From Planctomycetota bacterium (GTDB lineage Bacteria > Planctomycetota > UBA1135 > JACQFD01), in the NCBI GenBank assembly GCA_016200225.1, contig JACQFD010000021.1, forward strand, positions 62,001-126,000: DNA of 64,000 nt, read 5' to 3'. The position numbers and the translations under genes were made by a program. The first letter of the stretch is position 1; every line of letters begins with the position of its first letter. Shown here piece after piece: positions 1 to 7,395 of the stretch. The notes beneath the pieces are model-generated. The model was not told the DNA's origin, searched no databases, and saw only the letters and a program-made list of their open reading frames with translations.

Positions 1-61
1 TTACGATCTCAACTAATCATCGTTATCATCGACACTTTGGTGTTGAGCAGGCTGAAACTGC

Positions 62-90
62 TTGACGCGAGCCCCTAATTGATGTACATT
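62..90 (+). promoter_or_regulatory. Candidate sigma70 promoter of the toxin-antitoxin operon
   Basis: TTGACG (62-67) and TACATT (85-90) are separated by 17 bases, close to the housekeeping consensus. The -10 element lies inside the left arm of the 40-bp palindrome, so a protein bound there would block transcription. No transcript data are available. Confidence 0.55.
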
Positions 91-112
91 GATCAATGTT
101 CATCAATTAGGG
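73..112. promoter_or_regulatory. 40-bp near-perfect palindrome, probable autoregulatory operator
   Basis: The two 20-bp arms meet between bases 92 and 93. Nineteen of 20 positions pair; the only mismatch is 85/100. The arm begins CCCTAATTGATG. The palindrome spans the candidate -10 and ends in AGGG (109-112), five bases before the ATG at 118, so it could act as a DNA operator for the antitoxin or toxin complex and, in RNA, as a hairpin hiding the ribosome binding site. It also argues that the earlier in-frame starts at 79 and 82, which lie inside it, are not used. Confidence 0.75.
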
Positions 113-117
113 CTTCC

Positions 118-420
118 ATGCATTCAATTCCCACTCGTCTCCCGCTCACAAAGGCCCGCGTCAACCTCGGCGCCGTCGTGAAGCGCGTCCACCTCAACAA
201 GGAGTACGTGATCCTCGAGAAGGACGGCATCCCTATCGCCGGCCTAATGGACATCGACGAATTCGAGGACTACCTCGAGGCCCGCGACCCGAAGGTGCGC
301 GAAGCCATCGCCGAGAGTAACCGTGACATCAAGGCAGGAAAGACGCGCTCGGCTGAAGAGTTCATTGCTGAGATCCGCGCCCGGTCAGCCCGCAAGCCGG
401 TCCGACGTCGGCGGGCATGA
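118..420 (+). CDS. Type II antitoxin, Phd/YefM-like
   Basis: About 100 residues. The N-terminal half (LTKARVNLGAVVKRV, then EYVILEKDGIPIAGLMDIDEFEDYLE) matches the Phd/YefM DNA-binding fold: a start helix, the strand pair with the KDGxPIA turn, and the following acidic helix. The C-terminal part is charged and basic, as expected for the tail that binds the toxin. The ATG at 118 was chosen because it follows AGGG and lies just outside the palindrome. The stop overlaps the toxin start by four bases (ATGA), so the pair is translationally coupled. By family knowledge it neutralises the toxin and represses its own promoter; the palindrome upstream fits that. Confidence 0.85.
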   Translation: MHSIPTRLPLTKARVNLGAVVKRVHLNKEYVILEKDGIPIAGLMDIDEFEDYLEARDPKVREAIAESNRDIKAGKTRSAEEFIAEIRARSARKPVRRRRA

Positions 421-707
421 CTTCGGCCTTCTCCGTCCGGACAACCGCACGGTTTGAACGGGACGCACGATCTTTGGAACGACAGCAAGGGTTCGAAGCG
501 GCGTTCACGCGCGCGGTTACGGCGCTCGGCGTCGATCCCTTTGGACGAACGCGCCAGCACGACATCCTAAAGCTGGAGAACGTGCCAAGTGGCGAAGGCC
601 AATACCGCTTCCGCGTTGGGCGATTCCGTTTTCTTTATGACATTGACGGGCAGGTTGTGTTTCTCAAACACTGCCGCTTAAGACGCGAAGACACCTATCG
701 GCGTTGA
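417..707 (+). CDS. RelE/ParE-superfamily toxin
   Basis: 96 residues. The order of elements is that of the RelE/ParE fold: an N-terminal strand (FSVRTTARFERDARSL), two helices, then GQYRFRVGRFRFLYDIDGQVVFLKHCRLRREDTYRR with the typical basic strands and C-terminal Tyr-Arg. RelE-type members cleave ribosome-bound mRNA and ParE members poison gyrase; sequence alone does not settle which, although the compact basic core with a terminal RREDTYR is closer to RelE. It begins within the antitoxin stop (ATGA), the usual antitoxin-first order. Confidence 0.85.
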   Translation: MTSAFSVRTTARFERDARSLERQQGFEAAFTRAVTALGVDPFGRTRQHDILKLENVPSGEGQYRFRVGRFRFLYDIDGQVVFLKHCRLRREDTYRR

Positions 708-759
708 CGTCGATCGTGATCCGCCCTGGAAAAATTTTTATGTCCAATGTTAAACTTAA

Positions 760-2322
760 TCACAAATTAAGCCCCAAGCGTCCTGCTTCTGTCCTTACTG
801 ACGCCTCGTAGGGTTCGAGCTGTCGCCTCCATTCACTCGCAAGTTTGTCGTACTCTGCATACCGCTCGTGGAGGTACTTAGCCAACTCAGTGGCCAAAGC
901 AGCGCGGGTGGCGGCTGCCCCTCGAATCCATTGCTGAAATTGGGCGACGTGCTGAACCAGATATTGATCGACCTCGTTTCTCAACGTTTTCACAGCTTCT
1001 GTGAAACAACCATTCCTCAGTGATGGACTACGGCGGATGGCCTCAATAAGTAGAAGGGCGGATTCTTGTCCCTCTATTACCTCTTCCAACGCACGGATTT
1101 TCGCACGCTCATTGCTAGCCATGTCCCGTAGCCGTTGACGAAGGGAACGGCGGATATTACAGAACGTTAGAAAGTGGTACCAGCGATCTCGGTGGCTCAG
1201 CAATGCTTCATTGACTCGCTGATCGATTGCAACTCGTATGGAAACGTACTCCGCCAACAATGCTTGTCGCGTGGGTTTCACGAGCGCCAAGAATGTGGCG
1301 GTACCGCTAGATGGCGTGAAACCGTCATTGTACTCGGCGGTGTATTGATCATGTACGACATGGCTCCGCGTCGAGCAGGTATCGTATGTATTGAATACGA
1401 ACGTGGACCGCTGCCCGTTGACAGTGTCAAGCTTAGCCCGATAGGCCTGGATCGCGTCCTTCAGCGTCTGATACTTTAGCTGATTTGTGCCAATTCGCCC
1501 AACGATTGCGAAAATGATGGCGCCTGCGAACGCCCCTATCGGCCCAGCCACGGCGCCTCCAATTGTAGCGCCCAAAAGAGCTCCTCCGCCTGTGCCCAGC
1601 ACATCCAATGCTACGTTTGCGAACGCATCGGCCCACGTTGCGTGCCCTCCATCCAACGCCTTCCACATGCGAAGGCTAGAGCGAAGCATCGTGAATATTG
1701 GAATTGGAACGCCAATGTCGGGCTCGACAATTTCACCGCCTGCGTCCGCAGCATCGACGGCGCCAATCTCGTCAATGCCGATATCAGGATCGGGCATATT
1801 CAGAACTTCTCCAATATGTTCTATCACCCTAGCGCTGTGCTCAGGTGTAGGACTCAAGATGACGTGGGTTAGGTCCATACCGGCCTTGAGCATTGCATCG
1901 GGATGCTCCTGTAGATAGGCCCCGGCCTTTTGCCACAAGGACGACAGATCAATGTCCGTCACAATCAACGTCCCATACAACGATGCATCCGCGCCTCCGA
2001 CGAAGAGATCTTTCATCTGAGTCTCCATTCTCGAAGTTATTGCGGAGGTCAACACGCTTGGTGTATCCCAAGGTTGTCGATCGGGATAGTTGTGTGGCGT
2101 CGCGAGACGGACTTTGTTGCTTCCGTCCTTGATGAGCGCGTCAACCTTGGCGGTTCGGTTCAATACGTCTGCAACCTGTTCATGCGGCTCATGGAATCCC
2201 ATCATCGGAAGGTCCGCAGCAACCGTCCGAACAGCAAAAGCGAGTCTTCGCGACCGTGCAACTGCACAGCCGAGCAAGTATACTAGTAAGATGGAGGAAG
2301 CGACGATGTACGGGATCATCAT
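760..2322 (-). CDS. Membrane protein with glycine zipper, function unknown
   Basis: 520 residues, not assigned to a family. It starts with a hydrophobic helix (IPYIVASSILLVYLLGCAVA), so it is probably membrane-anchored. Around residues 245-285 there is a long Gly/Ala-rich segment (GGGALLGATIGGAVAGPIG and onward) that has the look of a glycine zipper, a motif found in some membrane-inserting and pore-forming proteins. The C-terminal 150 residues are helical and charged, likely coiled coil. Its base composition is visibly less GC-rich than the genes to the right, which suggests acquisition by transfer. It has no partner gene in the window; it lies convergent to the toxin-antitoxin pair. Confidence 0.75.
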   Translation of the reverse strand: MMIPYIVASSILLVYLLGCAVARSRRLAFAVRTVAADLPMMGFHEPHEQVADVLNRTAKVDALIKDGSNKVRLATPHNYPDRQPWDTPSVLTSAITSRMETQMKDLFVGGADASLYGTLIVTDIDLSSLWQKAGAYLQEHPDAMLKAGMDLTHVILSPTPEHSARVIEHIGEVLNMPDPDIGIDEIGAVDAADAGGEIVEPDIGVPIPIFTMLRSSLRMWKALDGGHATWADAFANVALDVLGTGGGALLGATIGGAVAGPIGAFAGAIIFAIVGRIGTNQLKYQTLKDAIQAYRAKLDTVNGQRSTFVFNTYDTCSTRSHVVHDQYTAEYNDGFTPSSGTATFLALVKPTRQALLAEYVSIRVAIDQRVNEALLSHRDRWYHFLTFCNIRRSLRQRLRDMASNERAKIRALEEVIEGQESALLLIEAIRRSPSLRNGCFTEAVKTLRNEVDQYLVQHVAQFQQWIRGAAATRAALATELAKYLHERYAEYDKLASEWRRQLEPYEASVRTEAGRLGLNL

Positions 2323-2668
2323 TACTCCAGTTGCCGATTGTAACTAGTTGTTTTGATAACCTTGTGGCAAGGGGCAGTGCCCCCCGGATCCTCGTTCGAC
2401 AGAACGACAACGTGGCTGTGGAGGTACGGCGAAGCGAGTAGGTAAAACACGCCTAATATATCAAGAAATGGGAGTTAGGTTCGCCGGGCGGTGCCGTGCC
2501 GAGAAGGTCGATCTTTGTCTCTGGTTCCGAACGCGGGCAATGACATTCAGCCAACTAGCCTGAATGTTACGGGTGCCAACTTAGCGCCATCAATTCGGTC
2601 CGGAGCGGTCCTTTGGAGTCCAAGTGCTAGAGAGTTGCTTTTTGGAATCATTCCGCTAACTCGTTGTC

Positions 2669-2704
2669 TTGTCCTCAGTTGTCCCAAATTGTCCGATCGT
2701 GTCC
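2669..2704 (+). repeat. Four TTGTCC-type hexamers at exact 10-bp spacing
   Basis: TTGTCC occurs at 2669, 2679 and 2689, and GTGTCC at 2699, so the same face of the helix is presented once per turn. A partial copy, TTGTC, starts at 2664. The array ends 28 bases before a tRNA-like 3' fragment. This is the arrangement expected of a short recombinase or regulator binding array, but it could also be a decayed 10-bp tandem repeat. Confidence 0.6.
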
Positions 2705-2732
2705 CAAGTCGGCTCCTCCCCCCTTGACCCAG

Positions 2733-2777
2733 TTCCCAAGCTGAATGTCGCCAGTTCGAACCTGGTCGCCCGCTCCA
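2733..2777 (+). other. tRNA 3'-end-like fragment, possible integration scar
   Basis: The segment has a T arm (GCCAG-TTCGAAC-CTGGT, one G-U pair), a 3' acceptor strand CGCCCGC, a discriminator T and CCA. I found no matching 5' half (GCGGGCG plus D arm) nearby, so it is not a complete tRNA. Partial tRNA 3' ends are the usual footprint left by tyrosine-recombinase elements that integrate into tRNA genes. Confidence 0.55.
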
Positions 2778-3076
2778 ATAAAGACGAGGACTTTGACCTG
2801 CCCAGGGAAAGTTGAGCCGCCATGGATGTTGGAATTTTTATGTCATCACGGGGCATGACCCTCTTCACTTTACTGGTCAGGCCCAAATGAGAATTATTTG
2901 TTATCAGACGTGTGGGTTTAGTTAATTCTCGCCGCCGCAGTAGAACGTTTTTGGCCGTTTATGCAACGATACAGATTGCGGAACGATGTATGGCCAGATT
3001 CGTGGTATCACCCGCGTGTGCCCGAGACGGAAATGACCACGCGACGTAAGATGCAGCACCGCCCTTGCACCCTCCC

Positions 3077-6000
3077 ATGAGCCAATTCCGACAACTCCGC
3101 CGCATTGTCGAGGGCGCGTGCGAGCTGGCGGGTGAGGAGCGGAAAAATTATGTCGACCGCGAGTGCGGCGCAAACACAACGCTGCGCGCGGAGGTCGACG
3201 CGATTCTCGAGGTGACGGACCGGGAGCCTGCGGGGCCCGAGGTACGCGGCCGAGGATTTTTCGCGTCGATGCTGACGGGGCTTGCCGACGAGCCTGACGC
3301 AGACACGCACATCGGGGGCTATCGGTTGATTCGACGGATCGCGAGCGGCGGCATGGGCACGGTGTGGGAGGCCGAACAGGAGGAACCGCTCCGGCGCGTA
3401 GCGATCAAGGCGCTCCGGTTTGGGCTCGCGTCTACCGACACGGTGCGACGCTTTCGTTATGAAGCGGAGATTCTTGCAAAACTCCACCACCCGAACATCG
3501 CGCAGGTGTACGCGAGCGGCGTCTTCGAGACGGCCGGAAACGGCGACCGCGTCCCGTGGTACGCGATGGAGTACGTCCAGAACGCCCGCACGGTGGTCGA
3601 GGCCGCAAGTTCGATCCCCCGCGAGGACGGCCTCCGGCTTTTTGTTACATTGTGCCAGGCGGTCCAGCACGGGCACGAACGCGGCGTGATTCATCGCGAC
3701 CTCAAGCCAGCAAACGTGCTTGTGGACGCGGAGGGGCATTTGAAAATTATCGATTTCGGCGTCGCGAGGCTAATAAACGCCTCCGGGCGGAAACTTCACG
3801 ACAGCCTGGACACAGGTGCCGGATCGCTGCTCGGCACGCTCCCGTACATGGCGCCCGAACAGATCGCAGGCAAAAGCGATGGTCTCGAAACTCGTAGCGA
3901 CGTTTACGCGCTCGGCGTCATTCTTTTCCAAATGTTAACTGGGGAGCTGCCGCACGAGATCTCACATGCCAACTTCGCCGAGGCCGCGCGCTCGATCGAA
4001 TCGCGCGCGCCTCCCCGGGCGAGTGGGCGCGTGCGCAGCATTCCAGTCGAGCTCGACTCCATCGTCTGCAAGTCGCTGGAGCCCGATCGCGCCCGGCGTT
4101 ACAACGCCGCGAACGCGCTTTCGGACGACGTGGAACGCTTCCTTCGCGGCGAGCCGGTGGTCGCGCAGCTTCCCGGAGTTGCCTATCAAATCCGAGCCTT
4201 CGCGCGGCGAAACAAACTCCTCGTCCTGTCGGCGATGACCGTCGTGGCGACGCTCGTCACGGCCTCGATCGTTAGTATTTTCTTCGCGTTTTGGGCGATC
4301 GATTCGAAGCGTGACGCGGTCGCGCGTGGCGAGGCCTACCGACTGAGCGCCTACGCGGCCAACATCGCGGTGGCGGCCGGCGCGCTGCGCGACCAAAACG
4401 TGATCGACGCGCGCGCACGCCTCGACCAATGCAGCGAGGAGCTGCGCGGATTCGAATGGCGCCATCTCTTCAGCCAGCTCGACCGCGCGCTTTACACGCG
4501 CCCCGTCGACGGGCGGCGCATCTCGGGCGCGGTGTGGCACCCAACACTCCCGTATTTGTATATTTCAACCCGCGACGGCCGGCTCGAGCAAAGGCGCGCG
4601 AGCGATGGCGCGCGAATTCGACAGTTCGCCGATTTCGTGACGGGCCTGATCGACATGGCGATCGATCCGCTCGGAGGGAAGCTCGCGGCGGGTTTCGACT
4701 CCGGCAATATTGTTATTTTCGACGGGGACCCTCCGCTGAAAATCGGCGAGTTTCATGCGCACGACGTCGGGGTTGAGAGCCTTGCCTTCAGCTACGACGG
4801 ACGGTTCCTCGTATCCAGCGGCAAAGATAAAAAAGTAATTGTTTGGAAAACGGCGGATTGGAAAAAGGTTTCAGAGCTGGAGGCCGTCAAAGACCGCGTC
4901 CCAACCATCTGCGCGAACGCCGATTTCACGCTTCTCGCGGGAGGAAGCTACAGCGGCTTTCTTTATTTGTGGGATTTGGCGTCAGGAAAGCTGGTCTGGT
5001 CGACCAAGGCGCACGAGTCCTTCGTGGGCCAGGTCGCTTTTCGACGCGACGGTAAGCTCATTGCATCGGCGGGCTACGACCACGCCGTCAAGACCTGGGA
5101 TGTGGAGCAGCGTAAGCAACGCGACACGTTGGTCGGAAACCGCGCGGTCGTCGTCTCCATTAGCTTCGATCGGAGCGGCAACCACCTGGCGAGCGGCGGC
5201 TTGGATCGCGTCGTTCGCGTTTGGGATCTGACGACCAACGACCCCCCGCGGGCGCTTCCGGGCCACATTGCGGACATCAATGTCGTTTCGTATTCGCCCG
5301 ACGGCTCGCGCCTGGTGTCAGGCGATTTCATCGGCAGAATTAAAATATGGGACCCGTCGTCCGAAGACGTGACGGTCGTGCGAGAAGCTGGGCACGGCGG
5401 AATCTTCTTGAGATTCAATCCCGACGCGAGCCGTTTGTTAACTTTGAGAACCGGGACCGCCCGCATGTCATGGATCGACGGCTCGGGAATGAAATTACAA
5501 TACAAATCGGGAGGGCGCCGATTTATCGGTGGAGGGATTTCCGCGGACGGCGCGAGGACGCTGCTAGTCTCGACCGACGGCACGGCACAGTTCTTCGAGA
5601 GCGCGACGGGAGCGCCGGGCAAGTCAGGGAACACAGGGGAAAAATCAGTTTCCTGCGCATGCTGGAACGGGCAATCGGCGTGCTTCGCCGAGGGTACCTC
5701 CGAGGGATTCGTAACTTTCGTGGACTCCGAGTCGTTGAATGCCGTGCAGCGCGATTCTCGGAAAAGCGCGATCGTCGCACTGGCATCGTCGCGCGACGGC
5801 GGGGTGACGGCGGCGGGTGACGGCGGCGGAACGTGTGCGATCTATCAAAATGACGCGTCCGGCCGCGCATCCGCGCCGCCGCAGTCATTCGCTGCGGGCG
5901 GGGCGATCGGCGCGCTCGCCGTGAGCGCCGATTCCAAGTCCATTGCGGTCGGTCTCGTGGACGGTCGGATTCGGATTTGGAATATTTACAATAAATCGTT

Positions 6001-6652
6001 CGAGGGCGACTTGAACGGGCACACGCTGGCCGTCCGATGCTTAGTATTCAGCCCCGACGGGACGCGCCTCGTCTCCGGATCGATCGATCGAAGCGTTCGC
6101 CTTTGGGACGTGCGCCGCCGCGCCGGAGTCGCGATTATGACAGACCATTCGCACACCGTATGGGGGGTCGAGTTCAGCCGAGACGGGCGGTCGCTCGCGA
6201 CTTCCTCCGACGATGAGACGGTGAGAGTCGTTCGCGCACCCGACGCCGAGGACCTGCAGCCTCCTGGGGATTTGTATGATCAAATCTGCGAGGCGTGGCT
6301 CGTCTGCAGCGACGCCTCCGCGGGCCGCGAGTCGCTTCTAAAGGCGCGCGAATCTTGCAAAGCGGCGATGCGCAATCCAGAGCTTCGGGAAATCGCGTTG
6401 CGCGCCGCCGGCGCCGCGGAACTTCGCCTCGGCGAATGGCGCGCCGCCGCGGATTTCTTCAATGAAAGTCTTCAAATGTCGCCCAATCTGACGGCTCGCG
6501 CCTTGCGTATTTTGGCGTGGGTGCGGCTCGGCGAACGCGCACTCTACGAGCCTGAGGAGGCGGAGTTGCGAAAAGTGAAGGACAGGGAAAAAGCAGATAT
6601 GTTTTTCGGCGCATACGACGAAATCAAAGGTGCCCTCGCGCGGACCAAATAA
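3077..6652 (+). CDS. Membrane-anchored Ser/Thr protein kinase with C-terminal WD40 repeats
   Basis: About 1191 residues from the ATG at 3077. An N-terminal helical segment typical of planctomycete kinases precedes the kinase domain (about residues 80-360). The kinase has the glycine loop IASGGMGTVW, the catalytic lysine in VAIKAL, HRDLKPANV, IDFGVARL and the APEQ activation end, so it should be active. One transmembrane helix (about 381-407, TVVATLVTASIVSIFF) follows. The rest is a run of WD40 repeats with SPDGxxLxSGxxD and WD endings, then a short helical tail resembling TPR. The kinase side is predicted cytoplasmic and the propeller outside. It is convergent with an ECF sigma factor, a pairing often seen in this phylum, but a signalling link is inference. 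Confidence 0.93.
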   Translation: MSQFRQLRRIVEGACELAGEERKNYVDRECGANTTLRAEVDAILEVTDREPAGPEVRGRGFFASMLTGLADEPDADTHIGGYRLIRRIASGGMGTVWEAEQEEPLRRVAIKALRFGLASTDTVRRFRYEAEILAKLHHPNIAQVYASGVFETAGNGDRVPWYAMEYVQNARTVVEAASSIPREDGLRLFVTLCQAVQHGHERGVIHRDLKPANVLVDAEGHLKIIDFGVARLINASGRKLHDSLDTGAGSLLGTLPYMAPEQIAGKSDGLETRSDVYALGVILFQMLTGELPHEISHANFAEAARSIESRAPPRASGRVRSIPVELDSIVCKSLEPDRARRYNAANALSDDVERFLRGEPVVAQLPGVAYQIRAFARRNKLLVLSAMTVVATLVTASIVSIFFAFWAIDSKRDAVARGEAYRLSAYAANIAVAAGALRDQNVIDARARLDQCSEELRGFEWRHLFSQLDRALYTRPVDGRRISGAVWHPTLPYLYISTRDGRLEQRRASDGARIRQFADFVTGLIDMAIDPLGGKLAAGFDSGNIVIFDGDPPLKIGEFHAHDVGVESLAFSYDGRFLVSSGKDKKVIVWKTADWKKVSELEAVKDRVPTICANADFTLLAGGSYSGFLYLWDLASGKLVWSTKAHESFVGQVAFRRDGKLIASAGYDHAVKTWDVEQRKQRDTLVGNRAVVVSISFDRSGNHLASGGLDRVVRVWDLTTNDPPRALPGHIADINVVSYSPDGSRLVSGDFIGRIKIWDPSSEDVTVVREAGHGGIFLRFNPDASRLLTLRTGTARMSWIDGSGMKLQYKSGGRRFIGGGISADGARTLLVSTDGTAQFFESATGAPGKSGNTGEKSVSCACWNGQSACFAEGTSEGFVTFVDSESLNAVQRDSRKSAIVALASSRDGGVTAAGDGGGTCAIYQNDASGRASAPPQSFAAGGAIGALAVSADSKSIAVGLVDGRIRIWNIYNKSFEGDLNGHTLAVRCLVFSPDGTRLVSGSIDRSVRLWDVRRRAGVAIMTDHSHTVWGVEFSRDGRSLATSSDDETVRVVRAPDAEDLQPPGDLYDQICEAWLVCSDASAGRESLLKARESCKAAMRNPELREIALRAAGAAELRLGEWRAAADFFNESLQMSPNLTARALRILAWVRLGERALYEPEEAELRKVKDREKADMFFGAYDEIKGALARTK

Positions 6653-6682
6653 TCCGGACCTCTCAAAGGATCTTCAGGATTC

Positions 6683-7270
6683 CTACGTCCGCGGCGTTGA
6701 ATCGATGCGCCGCTGGAGCCAACCGCGCGCGAACACCCAACTCCGGTAAACCTGTTGAGTTGTTAGATTCATGACGCGGGCAGTCTCCTCGAGCGTCAGG
6801 CCCGCGAAAAAACGCAATTCAACAATTTGACCGAGCACGGCGTCCTCGCGGGAGAGGTCGCCAATCGCTTCATGTAGGTCGAGCACGTGTCCCGGGTCAG
6901 CCGCCGCGGCGGCGAATGAGGAGTCGAGCGACAGCGGCCGCGAGCCGCCGCCGCGTTTCTGCGCTTTTTTGGCGCGCGCGTGGTCGACGAGCACCTGGCG
7001 CATCGCATGCGCGGCGATGCGAATGAAATGAGCTCGGTCCTGCCAATCGAGATTTCCCGGTCCCATGAGGCGAATCCAGGCCTCATGCATCAGTTCCGTC
7101 GGCGCAAGGGTGTGCATTTTTCGCTCGTCGAGCATCACGGCGTGCGCGAGCCGATTCAATTCTTGAAACACGATCGGCGTGAGCTGTTCCCCAGCGGATG
7201 AGTCGCCCGCGCGGAGCCGCCTTAACAGGATTGTGGTCTGTGAGAGGTCGGGCATTGCCTCCAAGATCAT
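6683..7270 (-). CDS. ECF RNA polymerase sigma factor, planctomycete type
   Basis: 195 residues. Region 2 is recognised in LTPIVFQELNRLAHAVMLDERKM through ELMHEAWIRLM and FIRIAAHAMRQVLVDHAR; region 4 in the segment LTLEETARVMNLTTQQVYRSW, which forms the helix-turn-helix. This matches the ECF subfamily described from Planctomycetes and Acidobacteria, in which the sigma gene sits beside a Ser/Thr kinase gene. An internal ATG at 7255 is an alternative start. It converges on the kinase gene with about 30 bases between the stops; no anti-sigma factor gene is nearby, so control by phosphorylation is possible but unproven. Confidence 0.93.
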   Translation of the reverse strand: MILEAMPDLSQTTILLRRLRAGDSSAGEQLTPIVFQELNRLAHAVMLDERKMHTLAPTELMHEAWIRLMGPGNLDWQDRAHFIRIAAHAMRQVLVDHARAKKAQKRGGGSRPLSLDSSFAAAAADPGHVLDLHEAIGDLSREDAVLGQIVELRFFAGLTLEETARVMNLTTQQVYRSWVFARGWLQRRIDSTPRT

Positions 7271-7395
7271 AACATGCTCCGGGATGCGCTGGTTTTCGGG
7301 AGGGTCGCTTGGAATTTCGAAAAAAAAACGCGCGTTCTCCGCGTTGGGGTAGTGCGCCTGCGATCCGCGGCCAACTCTCCCCCACGCCTCAAGCC

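Larger units (their letters stand above)
2323..3076. other. Intergenic segment with island-end features
   Basis: About 750 bases without a convincing gene. It holds the upstream region of the 760-2322 gene, a phased TTGTCC array (2669-2704), a tRNA 3'-end-like fragment (2733-2777), and the leader of the kinase gene. Short reading frames here translate into peptides typical of tRNA-end scars rather than proteins. I see no clear promoter for the kinase gene. Confidence 0.6.
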
